A DNA stretch of 64,000 bases from an uncultured Robinsoniella sp. Lineage in GTDB: Bacteria; Bacillota; Clostridia; Lachnospirales; Lachnospiraceae. The position numbers and the translations under genes are program-made. Under the pieces are notes generated by a model. It was not told the origin of the DNA. It did no database searches and saw nothing but the letters and a program-made list of their open reading frames with translations. The stretch spans positions 90,920 through 154,919 of the forward strand of contig UQGG01000010.1 in the NCBI GenBank assembly GCA_900540475.1. Direction: 5' to 3'. Shown here one piece after another: positions 1 to 7,713 of the stretch. Position 1 is the stretch's first letter; each line of letters opens with the position of its first letter.

Positions 1-2
1 CT

Positions 3-1067
3 TTTAAATTTAACCGGGAGAAAATTGCCCTTGATAATTTAAGAACCGGAATCTACTCCTACATTTATCAGGGGATGTCTGATGAACTGACTCTTGCCCA
101 GGAAAATATCCAAAATAACCATCTGGTCCTGAAAAATAATCTCCGCAGTACCTATCTGCTGATTGTTATTTTCACACTGATCTGCGCATTTACGGCATAT
201 AAAATGTCCAGTTCCTTTGCCCTGCCTATCAGAAATCTAAGCTTAAAATGTGCTGCAGTTGCCAGTGGTAAGCGTGACCTCTATCTGGAAAAAATCAAGC
301 CCGATGATGAAATAAATATTCTCATCACTTCTTTTAACGAGATGGTAAACAGTTTGAAAATATCCGAGCAGCAGCTGGAAGAAAAATACCAGATTGAACA
401 GCAGCTGCAGGAAGAACAGATTAAAAATGCACAGATGCAGACGCTTCTCAGCCTGTCTGAGCTGGAATATCTGCTGATGCAGATCAATCCGCATTTTTTA
501 TATAACACACTGAACAGTATATCCGCTCTCACAATTATTGAAGATGCACCTAAGTCTAAGGAAATGATTGATTCCCTGTCAGGCCTTCTTCGCAACAGCC
601 TGTCTGTGCTTCACGATACCGTACCCCTGCAGGTAGAGATAGAAACCATTAAAAATTACCTGAATATCCAGAAAGTACGGTTTGGCTCACGGCTTGGGTA
701 TCAGATCGATGTTCCGGATGACTGTCTGAATGAGACAATACCTGCCATGATTCTGCAGCCGCTGGTTGAAAATGCCATTGTACATGGACTGGAATTAAAA
801 ACGGACTGCGGAACTTTGAAAATAGGTGCCTGCAAACATACCGGAGGCCTGGTATTAACCGTACAGGATGACGGGGTGGGAATTGATCCCCGCACCTTAG
901 AAAAAATGCAGACACCCCCGGATGATGGTACATACGATTTTCGCAGCGGGATTGGTATACCAAATGTTAAACGGCGGCTGTTTCTGCTTTACAATAAAGA
1001 TGTGCTGCAAATAGAGAGCACGCTTGGATCGGGTACATTTATTACCATAACATTGCCGGAATTATGA
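3..1067 (+). CDS. YesM-type sensor histidine kinase, 5' end outside the window
   Basis: The frame is open from base 3, ahead of the first ATG at 75, so the N-terminal sensor region lies beyond the window and this is a partial gene of 354 visible codons. Counting from the Met at 75, a membrane segment sits at about residues 27-46, then a HAMP linker (about 47-97), then the LytS/YesM His-kinase segment with QINPHFLYNTLNSI (phospho-acceptor His about 140). The HATPase part shows the N box PLVENAIVHGL and the G boxes DDGVGID and GIGIPNVKRRL. Proteins of this kind sit in the membrane, sense sugars directly or through a binding protein, and phosphorylate an AraC-type response regulator, which would be upstream and out of view. 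It converges on the leftward transporter genes with only 4 bp between stop codons. Family assignment is firm; the ligand is unknown. Confidence 0.93.
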   Translation, partial: FKFNREKIALDNLRTGIYSYIYQGMSDELTLAQENIQNNHLVLKNNLRSTYLLIVIFTLICAFTAYKMSSSFALPIRNLSLKCAAVASGKRDLYLEKIKPDDEINILITSFNEMVNSLKISEQQLEEKYQIEQQLQEEQIKNAQMQTLLSLSELEYLLMQINPHFLYNTLNSISALTIIEDAPKSKEMIDSLSGLLRNSLSVLHDTVPLQVEIETIKNYLNIQKVRFGSRLGYQIDVPDDCLNETIPAMILQPLVENAIVHGLELKTDCGTLKIGACKHTGGLVLTVQDDGVGIDPRTLEKMQTPPDDGTYDFRSGIGIPNVKRRLFLLYNKDVLQIESTLGSGTFITITLPEL

Positions 1068-1071
1068 TCTA

Positions 1072-1989
1072 TCACCCTTTCACCGACCCAATCATAACTC
1101 CCTTTACAAAATATTTCTGTATAAATGGATAGATACACAATACCGGTACCGTAGAAACGATAATCGCACTATACTTTAACGTCTGGGAAAGCTGCATCTT
1201 CGCTTCCGCTGCCGCCGCATCCAGACCCTGCAGATTGGTCAGACTCATCTTATTGGTCATTAATAAATCACGCAGGAAGGACTGTAACGGCATCAGATCT
1301 TTGTCATTAATGTAGATTAAGGCTGAGAAGAAATCATTCCAGTGGCCCACCGCATAATACAGACCAATCACAGCCAGAATAGGCTTGGACAGCGGAAGTA
1401 CTATTTTTATCAGAAACTGGTATGTATTGGCACCATCCAACTCTGCCGCCTCCTGCAGACTGGATGGAATACTGTTTATAAAGTAGGTTCTTGTGATAAT
1501 AACATTATAGATGGATATTGCCCCCGGAATCATCATCGCCCATGGTGTATTGGTTAAATGCAGTTTGTGCACGATCAAATAGGTGGGAACCAGCCCCCCG
1601 CTGAAATACATGGTCAGCATGAAAAGAAACATAAGCACATTTCTTGGCACAAAGTCTTTTCTTGCCAATGGGTAAGCTGCACATACGGTCAGAACCAGAT
1701 TAATCAAGGTGCCCGCCACTGTATAAAAAATGGAATTTGCATATCCGGTCCATATCGCCTTATATTCGATGACGGCTTCATATGCCGCTAATGTGAAACC
1801 CTTTGGCAGAAGAACAACATTGCCGTTCCAGACTTCTGATGGATTGCTGAAGGAAGCAATTACCACAAACCACAGCGGCCATATAAAAATGATTAAGAGG
1901 ACTACCATAAGCGTTATATTTACAATGTCAAATACTTTATCAGCATGAGAACGCTTTATTTTTGCTGTTTTTCCTGTTTTACTCATCAT
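1072..1989 (-). CDS. Carbohydrate ABC transporter permease, LplC/YtcP type
   Basis: A 305-residue inner-membrane permease with about six hydrophobic segments. The MalG-like cytoplasmic EAA loop reads EAAELDGANTYQF followed by LPLSKP, the site that couples to the ATPase. The C-terminus ends in FVKGVMIGSVKG, the usual end of LplC/YtcP homologues. The start is an ATG after AAAGGAG with about 11 bases between. It is the last gene of a leftward operon of binding protein, LplB and LplC, 18 bp after LplB. No ATPase gene is in the operon, which is normal for this family because a shared MsmX-type ATPase encoded elsewhere energises such importers. Substrate is probably an oligosaccharide (inference). 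Confidence 0.93.
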   Translation of the reverse strand: MMSKTGKTAKIKRSHADKVFDIVNITLMVVLLIIFIWPLWFVVIASFSNPSEVWNGNVVLLPKGFTLAAYEAVIEYKAIWTGYANSIFYTVAGTLINLVLTVCAAYPLARKDFVPRNVLMFLFMLTMYFSGGLVPTYLIVHKLHLTNTPWAMMIPGAISIYNVIITRTYFINSIPSSLQEAAELDGANTYQFLIKIVLPLSKPILAVIGLYYAVGHWNDFFSALIYINDKDLMPLQSFLRDLLMTNKMSLTNLQGLDAAAAEAKMQLSQTLKYSAIIVSTVPVLCIYPFIQKYFVKGVMIGSVKG

Positions 1990-2007
1990 TTTCCAACTTA
2001 CTCCTTT

Positions 2008-2952
2008 CTAGAACAGACTCTCATCTGCAAATTTCTTACAGACCTGATTCGCCACTACGATTAAAGCCAGGTTAATCACAGAATTAAACAGACCGATTGC
2101 CGTAGAGTATCCATAGTCACTATTAATCAAACCAACCTCGTATACATAAGTAGAAATAACAGATGCCGCTCCTTTATTCAGGGTATTCTGAAGTAAAAAT
2201 ACCTTTTCAAATCCCACGCTCATCAGCGATCCCATCTGGAGTATCAGCAGCATGACAATGGTTGGTTTAATAGACGGCAGATCCACATGAAAAATGCGCT
2301 GCAGTTTTGTGGCTCCGTCCACAATTGCGGCTTCATGCAGCTGATAATCCACGCCGGATAATGCAGATATATAGATAATAGAACTCCATCCCAGCCCCTG
2401 CCATACTCCGGTCCATACATAAATAGATTTAAACAGTTCCGGTTTTCCCAGAAAATCAATCGAACTCAGTCCAAGCCATCCTCTGATGGTATTAAAAATG
2501 CCTGTATCCGAATTCAGAAAAATGACAATCATACCGCACATAACTACCGTGGATATAAAATAAGGGGCATAAGATGCCATTTGAATCGTTTTCTTTAAAT
2601 GTTTGTTTTTTAAGTAATTCAACAGTAAAGCAAACATAATCGGTATGGGAAATCCAACCAAAATACTGTAAACACTGATTCCTATTGTATTCTTTAATAA
2701 TAATTCAAAATTATAGCTGCTGAAAAACCTGGTAAAATGTTCAAATCCGACCCATGGACTTCCCCATATTCCATCTTTAATGACGTAGTCCTTAAACGCT
2801 AACTGTATGCCGTAGAGGGGACCATATGCGAAAACAACATAATAGATTACAACCGGCAGGATCATTGCATAAAGTATCCAGTTCTTCTTCATGTCCTTTC
2901 CTAATCTGGCGTGGAAACTCAATGTATCCCTTTTTGCTGATTTTTTTATCAC
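2008..2952 (-). CDS. Carbohydrate ABC transporter permease, LplB/YtaP type
   Basis: A 314-residue MalF-like permease of the LplB group, partner of the LplC gene downstream. It has about six membrane segments and the EAA loop EAAIVDGATKLQRIFHVDLPS near residue 215. The C-terminus ADESLF is typical of LplB proteins. The start is taken as GTG, because AAAGGAGG lies at the correct distance before it and the next ATG, 20 codons downstream, has no site as good. A stem-loop separates it from the binding-protein gene upstream, which probably lowers permease expression relative to the binding protein. Confidence 0.93.
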   Translation of the reverse strand: MIKKSAKRDTLSFHARLGKDMKKNWILYAMILPVVIYYVVFAYGPLYGIQLAFKDYVIKDGIWGSPWVGFEHFTRFFSSYNFELLLKNTIGISVYSILVGFPIPIMFALLLNYLKNKHLKKTIQMASYAPYFISTVVMCGMIVIFLNSDTGIFNTIRGWLGLSSIDFLGKPELFKSIYVWTGVWQGLGWSSIIYISALSGVDYQLHEAAIVDGATKLQRIFHVDLPSIKPTIVMLLILQMGSLMSVGFEKVFLLQNTLNKGAASVISTYVYEVGLINSDYGYSTAIGLFNSVINLALIVVANQVCKKFADESLF

Positions 2953-3011
2953 CGAAAATCCTCCTTTTCCATTTTTCTATGGTCTGGTGCATGTTTGAAA
3001 ACACACTCTGG

Positions 3012-3050
3012 AAAGAGAAGTACCGCTGTATCTTACAGCGGCTTCTCTTT
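3012..3050 (-). other. Intercistronic stem-loop between binding protein and LplB
   Basis: AAAGAGAAG and CCGCTGTA on the left pair with TACAGCGG and CTTCTCTTT on the right, with a 2-nt bulge and a 3-nt loop (about 17 bp). It lies just after the binding-protein stop on the leftward transcript and no T-run follows on that strand. It is therefore more likely an mRNA-stabilising or attenuating hairpin than a full terminator. Confidence 0.6.
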
Positions 3051-3069
3051 TTAGATCATATGCAGGGGC

Positions 3070-4662
3070 TTATTCAGCCATAGCCTCTGTGTATGCTTTC
3101 TGGTAGATTTCAGTCAGCTTGGCTCCGCCCATGTTGTTTATCGTCGTTACATATTCTTCCCAGCTGCTTTCCAGCTCCAGTTCCCCGGTTGCAACCTGTG
3201 CCAGATACTGGTCAATATAAGCATCCAGGTCTGCCTTTAAGGTGGAAATTTCCTTGGCATCATCATCACTGTATCTCATTACCGGAAGCGGGATGGCACC
3301 CATTTCTGATACCTTGGCACGTTCTTTATTTAAATAGACCTCATCCGGATCAACTTCTTCTGACATACCGCTAAACCAGTACTCCGGCTGTACAGATGGA
3401 TGATAAGCCGCGCCCTGAATTGTACCATTACTGCGCACTGCTGCAATATCATCTCCATATCCGTTGCCGATGATCCATTCCCAATTGCCCTCAGCATCCT
3501 TTTTCCATGTCTCACCTTCCACACCCAGCCATGCGAGGATTCCGCCATTTTCTGTGTAAAACTGATCTGCCCAGGCGATGATCACTTCCGGGTTTTCACA
3601 AGCGTCCGTTATGGCTAAAGTTCCTGACGTGATACCGGAAGAAATAGGATAAATCCCTTCTTCAAATGGTGTAAGTATGGCATAGTCATCATCATTATCA
3701 CGCCCAACTGTCAGAAATGCACCTGCATCAAAGAAAGAACCAAATACATCTCCGGACTGCCCAATTGCTCCCTGCTGTTCGTGTTTCTGTGTAAATACAT
3801 TTTTATCCATCAGGCCTTCCTGATAGAGCTTTGTGATATATGCAACAAACTCTTTATATACATCTGAGGTTGGAATATAGGTTAATTTCCCATCTAAAAC
3901 AGCCGATTTTGTTACCGCATCATAGGGTACTCCAAAATAAGGCAGCAGCAATTCCGGTTTTACTACATCCGTCCCCGTGATTGGAATCTCGTCATTTGCG
4001 TCCCCGTTTCCATTTGCATCTTTTTCCTTGAATTCCTTTAAAACCGTATACAGCTCATCCAGATTCTTTGGCTCTTCCAGCCCCAGATTCTTAAGCCACC
4101 TGTGGTTCAGCCAGTAAGGGGATAAAAGCGGCGTTTCTTTGTCAATTTCCGGCAGTGAATAGATATGCCCGTCTGAAGCTGTGATATAGTCCCATCCGTC
4201 AACCTTATCTAAAAGTGCACATAAATTAGGTGCATACTTCCGTATCATATCTTCTAATGGAATAAGAATCTTCTGTTTTCCATACTTATCTAATTCGGTT
4301 GCTGAAAAATTGGCTTTGTAGAAAACATCCGGATATTCACCGGAAGCTAATACCAGGTTCTTCTTTTCAGACAAATCGGCGCCCATAACAGATTGATAAT
4401 CAAAAGAGATATTTGCATCACTTAAAGCTTTCTGCATTGCCACATTATCCTTTAGATCATATTCCCCATCCAGAATCGCGAATACGCTGTAATTCTTTGC
4501 TTCTTTTAATGGGAATGTAATTTCTCCCCCGTCAGCCTCTGCCCCGGCTTCTGTCTGATCTGCAGAATCCACTTTTGCAGTATCTTTGCTGCCACCGCAC
4601 CCCGTCACAGATACCATCATAGCTGCTGCACATAACAGCGACAAAAATCTTCTAAACTTCAT
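3070..4662 (-). CDS. Sugar-binding lipoprotein of ABC transporter, LipO/YtcQ type
   Basis: A 530-residue extracellular solute-binding lipoprotein. The signal peptide ends in a lipobox, VTGCGGS, with the lipid-modified Cys at residue 22. A short acidic, Thr/Ala-rich linker follows (about 23-48), then a large two-lobed binding fold of the size usual for LipO-type proteins (about 500 residues). The start ATG follows AGGAGG. It is the first gene of the operon with LplB and LplC and delivers the sugar to these permeases. A promoter with a possible regulator site lies immediately upstream. Ligand not identifiable from sequence; oligosaccharide or glycoside likely. Confidence 0.93.
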   Translation of the reverse strand: MKFRRFLSLLCAAAMMVSVTGCGGSKDTAKVDSADQTEAGAEADGGEITFPLKEAKNYSVFAILDGEYDLKDNVAMQKALSDANISFDYQSVMGADLSEKKNLVLASGEYPDVFYKANFSATELDKYGKQKILIPLEDMIRKYAPNLCALLDKVDGWDYITASDGHIYSLPEIDKETPLLSPYWLNHRWLKNLGLEEPKNLDELYTVLKEFKEKDANGNGDANDEIPITGTDVVKPELLLPYFGVPYDAVTKSAVLDGKLTYIPTSDVYKEFVAYITKLYQEGLMDKNVFTQKHEQQGAIGQSGDVFGSFFDAGAFLTVGRDNDDDYAILTPFEEGIYPISSGITSGTLAITDACENPEVIIAWADQFYTENGGILAWLGVEGETWKKDAEGNWEWIIGNGYGDDIAAVRSNGTIQGAAYHPSVQPEYWFSGMSEEVDPDEVYLNKERAKVSEMGAIPLPVMRYSDDDAKEISTLKADLDAYIDQYLAQVATGELELESSWEEYVTTINNMGGAKLTEIYQKAYTEAMAE

Positions 4663-4728
4663 AAATAAATACCTCCTGTTTTAATTTTCGTTCTCTTTGA
4701 GGCGCCTCTCTCGATAAACTCTGTATTC

Positions 4729-4757
4729 ATTATAGGTGTACACATACCGGGGAACAA
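4729..4757 (-). promoter_or_regulatory. Sigma-A promoter of the binding-protein/LplB/LplC operon
   Basis: On the minus strand TTGTTC (4752-4757) and TATAAT (4729-4734) are separated by 17 bp. The start point would be near 4722, about 60 bases before the ATG. A tandem TCTTGT element overlaps the -35 box. Confidence 0.72.
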
Positions 4758-4769
4758 GAGACAAGATTT
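4753..4769 (-). promoter_or_regulatory. Candidate AraC-regulator site, tandem TCTTGT repeat
   Basis: Minus-strand AAATCTTGTCTCTTGTT holds two TCTTGT copies at 7-bp spacing, ending on the -35 box. The same 17-mer with one change (7546-7562) overlaps the -35 box of the GH1 promoter. Placement over -35 suits activation by an AraC-type protein. The link to the AraC gene at 7714 is inferred. Confidence 0.5.
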
Positions 4770-4837
4770 TTGCTATATCGCTTAATTATTGCATCCACAA
4801 TTTTGGTGTCTGAATCACCAAAAAGGCTTGATTTCAT

Positions 4838-4881
4838 TAAAAAAAGCACAATATTCAACCAAAAATCGTTGAATATTGTAC
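4838..4881 (-). terminator. Rho-independent terminator after the UroD-like gene
   Basis: Minus-strand stem ACAATATTCAAC / GTTGAATATTGT (12 bp, 8-nt loop) is followed by GC and seven T. It ends the GH1-UroD transcript before the next promoter. Confidence 0.85.
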
Positions 4882-4910
4882 CCTGTTTGTTACGTTATAC
4901 CTGCATGTAT

Positions 4911-6005
4911 CTACTCTTTTATGATATCCTCACCTGCATGCTTCATCGCCTCTCTTAAACATTCTATATAATATCTATAGTTTTCCAGAGAAGTGGACGG
5001 CGCCACCTGATGATCCGCACCCGGAATATATCCGCCGCTTCGAATCACTGGAAGGATTCTTGCAAATTCCCGTTCAATGGCTTCTTTTCCTTCTGCGATA
5101 CACAGCTTATTATATCCGCCTATGAACTTCAGCCGTGGGAAGTCCTGCCTTACTTTTACAATATCCATTCCGGCATTGACATCCATTGGCAGAAATCCTT
5201 CCACTCCTGCTGCAATAAAGTTTGGGATAATCTGTGCAAAGTCTCCATCCGTATCCACAAAAATATTCCCCGCTCCATGCGCTTTCATAAGAGGGATCAA
5301 TTTCCGGTAATAGTGTCCCACAAATTCGTCAAAAGCTTCTCCTGAAATCATGGGACCGTTTTTTCCGCTGAGATCCTCGGAAATATAAACCACATCGGGC
5401 TGCAAAATATCAATAATCTTAATTAAGGTGGTGCTGTAAATCTGAAGACAGTATTCACAAATGTCATGAAGTACCTCCGGATAGTCATAAAAGGCATATA
5501 AATGATTTTCAATCCCGAATAAATCTCTTGGAATCCAGAAAAACCCTGAAATATTCAGTCGTATAGAAAAATCGCCCTTTTCATGACCTGCTCTCAGAGG
5601 TCCATACTTTTCTTCCATTGCCTTCTCTGTACAGTACCTGGCAAGCTCTCTATCGGAACGTTCTTTCATACGTTCCCAGTCCTTTGCGTTTTCTATCGTC
5701 TCTCCAAAGCGGGTAAATGGAATGGAAAAATGTACCCTTTTTACCGGATCAAACCCGAAATACTCCTCATATTTGAACGAAGCCGTCCCCCAGTCAACAC
5801 CCATGTAACTTTCCCATTTTATTTCATCTTCCCCTATCTCTTTGCGCTCCGGATTGTGAAACCATTTTGTAACTTCCCGGGGCAGCCCATCCTCTGCAAA
5901 CCGCTCTACCGTCAAATTCCACGGGTAGAACGTTTCTTCCACAGATCCCCTTTCCTCTGATTTCTCAAAATTTAATGTATTATTTTCTCTGTCTCTGCTT
6001 GTCAT
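4911..6005 (-). CDS. Uroporphyrinogen decarboxylase-like (URO-D superfamily) protein
   Basis: 364 residues with URO-D/methyltransferase barrel features in the C-terminal half: IFVDTDGDFAQIIPNF, GVEGFLPMDVNAGMDI, LKFIGGYNK and a final HQVAPSTSLENYRYYIE. It is not true HemE: the N-terminal signature of HemE is absent and no haem genes are nearby. Homologues with this ending are common beside glycosidases in Lachnospiraceae, and their chemistry is unsettled. The related MtaA/CmuA enzymes move methyl groups to or from corrinoid or thiol carriers. Here it follows the GH1 beta-glucosidase by 69 bp on the same strand, so it may act on the released aglycone or a methylated sugar; that is a guess. The HxC zinc motif of MtaA is not seen. 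Confidence 0.75.
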   Translation of the reverse strand: MTSRDRENNTLNFEKSEERGSVEETFYPWNLTVERFAEDGLPREVTKWFHNPERKEIGEDEIKWESYMGVDWGTASFKYEEYFGFDPVKRVHFSIPFTRFGETIENAKDWERMKERSDRELARYCTEKAMEEKYGPLRAGHEKGDFSIRLNISGFFWIPRDLFGIENHLYAFYDYPEVLHDICEYCLQIYSTTLIKIIDILQPDVVYISEDLSGKNGPMISGEAFDEFVGHYYRKLIPLMKAHGAGNIFVDTDGDFAQIIPNFIAAGVEGFLPMDVNAGMDIVKVRQDFPRLKFIGGYNKLCIAEGKEAIEREFARILPVIRSGGYIPGADHQVAPSTSLENYRYYIECLREAMKHAGEDIIKE

Positions 6006-6074
6006 TTTACATCTTCCCCCTGATTTTAGTTTTGTTATTTATAACCTTTACAGCACCTGTATAGTCATTCTAAT

Positions 6075-7424
6075 TCAAACACGCTCCATCCCTCTTGCTG
6101 CTATGACATCTCTATACCAAAGTGCACTGTCCTTTAAAATGCGCTTCTGAGCAGCAAAATCCGTATGCACCAGTCCAAAACGGTAAGTGTATCCTGCGCT
6201 CCACTCCCAGTTATCCAACAGGCTCCAGGCATAATATCCTCTCACATCGGCACCTTCCTCAATCGCTTTGTGAATCCACTTCAGAAAGCCTTCGATATAG
6301 CGGATACGCTGCGTATCATGAATGCTTCCATCCGGCTGTATCTCTTCTTCACAGTTATAAGTACCATTCTCTGTAATATAAATCGGTATTCCTATTTTAT
6401 AGTCCTTCTCTAAAATATTGATTGCGTCATAGACCGCCTTTGGGTAGTATTCACTTCCATTGTCCATGTAGTTGCCGCCTTTATTTTTTTCCTTTCTATC
6501 ACACTTCAGTAGATCCGGATCTGCGCAATCCACTACCCTGTTATAACAGTTCAATCCAAAATAATCCAGCGGCTGATGAATCAGCTCCATATCCTCTGCT
6601 TTCATGATGGGCGTACTGTTGGTCTCCTCCATATATTGAAGCAGTTCCCGGGTATAACACCCACGGAATATGGGATTTAAATAAGAGCGGTATGATTTTT
6701 CATTTTCTAATTCTGCAATTCTACAATCCTGTGGGTTCTCTCTGCGCAGCGGATGATGATGCCACATATCCACCACAATTCCTATCTGACTGTCTTTTGC
6801 CTGTTCCTGGCGGAAACGCTTAACCCCCTCCCCGTGTGCCATTAGAATATGATGATTTGCCTGTCGCCCCAGGTCTTCTCCCTTACGTCCTGGTGCAAAG
6901 CCTCCCAAACCATATCCAACATAAGTGGCAATTGGCTCATTGATTGTTGCCCACATAGGAATCACATCCTTAAACTCACGAAACAACAGCGATGCGTATT
7001 CACCGTACCAGTTCACGATATCTCTGTTTAACCAGCCTCCTTCTTTTTCCAGTTCATAGGGCAGATCCCAATGATACAAGGTGGCATTGGGCATTAATCC
7101 ATGTCTGTACATCCCGTCTACCATGCGTTTGTAAAAATCAAGTCCCTTTTGATTCACACTTCCCTTCCCCTCCGGAAAAATCCGGGACCAGGAAAACGAA
7201 AACCGGTAAGACTGTATGTTTAGTCTTTCTGCAAGCTTAAAATCATCTTCATAAGTATGATACAGATTGCAGGCGGTATCCGGGGTCGTTCCATCCGCAA
7301 TGTTACCGGGAGTCCTGGCAAACACATCCCAGATAGACTTCCCTCTTCCGTCTTCAGACGCCGCCCCTTCCACCTGGGCTGCACTGGTTGCTGTTCCAAA
7401 AATAAAATTCTCTGAAAAATTCAT
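6075..7424 (-). CDS. GH1 family beta-glucosidase
   Basis: 449 residues, the normal length for GH1. It has the N-terminal signature FIFGTATSAAQVEGA, acid/base Glu163 in TINEP and nucleophile Glu352 in YITENG. The GH1 barrel is complete, including WSLLDNWEW, which lines the -1 subsite. There is no signal peptide, so it acts in the cytoplasm on imported beta-glycosides. The phosphate-binding Ser/Lys/Tyr pattern of 6-phospho-beta-glucosidases is not evident, and the neighbouring importer is an ABC system rather than a PTS, so an unphosphorylated substrate is favoured. The ATG at 7424 is chosen over one seven codons upstream because AAGGAG lies at the right distance from it. It heads a transcript with the UroD-like gene. 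Confidence 0.93.
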   Translation of the reverse strand: MNFSENFIFGTATSAAQVEGAASEDGRGKSIWDVFARTPGNIADGTTPDTACNLYHTYEDDFKLAERLNIQSYRFSFSWSRIFPEGKGSVNQKGLDFYKRMVDGMYRHGLMPNATLYHWDLPYELEKEGGWLNRDIVNWYGEYASLLFREFKDVIPMWATINEPIATYVGYGLGGFAPGRKGEDLGRQANHHILMAHGEGVKRFRQEQAKDSQIGIVVDMWHHHPLRRENPQDCRIAELENEKSYRSYLNPIFRGCYTRELLQYMEETNSTPIMKAEDMELIHQPLDYFGLNCYNRVVDCADPDLLKCDRKEKNKGGNYMDNGSEYYPKAVYDAINILEKDYKIGIPIYITENGTYNCEEEIQPDGSIHDTQRIRYIEGFLKWIHKAIEEGADVRGYYAWSLLDNWEWSAGYTYRFGLVHTDFAAQKRILKDSALWYRDVIAARGMERV

Positions 7425-7470
7425 TATAGTCTCCTTATCTTTCATTGTTTCTTTGTTCGTTTCCTTGTTA

Positions 7471-7516
7471 CAGAACTGTTTGAAAATTTATGAAAGCAAT
7501 TTTCAAACACGTTCTG
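7471..7516 (-). repeat. Long hairpin in the GH1 5' untranslated region
   Basis: CAGAACTGTTTGAAAATT (7471-7488) pairs with the segment at 7498-7516 apart from one bulged base, with a 9-nt loop. With the start point near 7514 this fills the leader of the GH1 mRNA. One arm, GTGTTTGAAAATTGCTTTC on the minus strand, resembles the arms of the palindromic repeats at 9934, 14341 and 17776. Confidence 0.65.
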
Positions 7517-7520
7517 ACTC

Positions 7521-7550
7521 ATTATAGATAGATCTCTTATCAAATAACAA
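7521..7550 (-). promoter_or_regulatory. Sigma-A promoter of the GH1-UroD transcript
   Basis: Minus-strand TTGTTA (7545-7550), 18-bp spacer, TATAAT (7521-7526). The -35 box is part of a tandem TCTTGT element. Confidence 0.7.
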
Positions 7551-7562
7551 GAAACAAGATTT
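7546..7562 (-). promoter_or_regulatory. Second copy of the tandem TCTTGT element
   Basis: Minus-strand AAATCTTGTTTCTTGTT matches 16 of 17 bases of the element at 4753-4769 and has the same position relative to -35. It lies in the divergent region between GH1 and the AraC gene starting at 7714, so that regulator is the natural candidate. Confidence 0.5.
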
Positions 7563-7632
7563 GTAGAAATCTGCTTAAATATTGTACGGATACAAAATAC
7601 CGCCATTACTAGTACTGCAACTAGTTTAGATG

Positions 7633-7661
7633 TTGCCAAAGATTCAGAATTGTTATATTAT
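7633..7661 (+). promoter_or_regulatory. Sigma-A promoter of the membrane AraC regulator
   Basis: TTGCCA (7633-7638), 17-bp spacer, TATTAT (7656-7661), about 50 bp ahead of the ATG at 7714. A pair of ACTAGT palindromes (7607-7612 and 7619-7624) lies just upstream. Confidence 0.6.
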
Positions 7662-7713
7662 GTTAAATATAATGTCTTTCTAATAAAACACGCTCTTGTT
7701 CAAAGGAGAACCT

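Noticed and set aside
4770..4958. A 62-codon rightward frame over the terminator and the end of the UroD-like gene
   Set aside because: It reads through a clear terminator and an opposing gene; no start signal.
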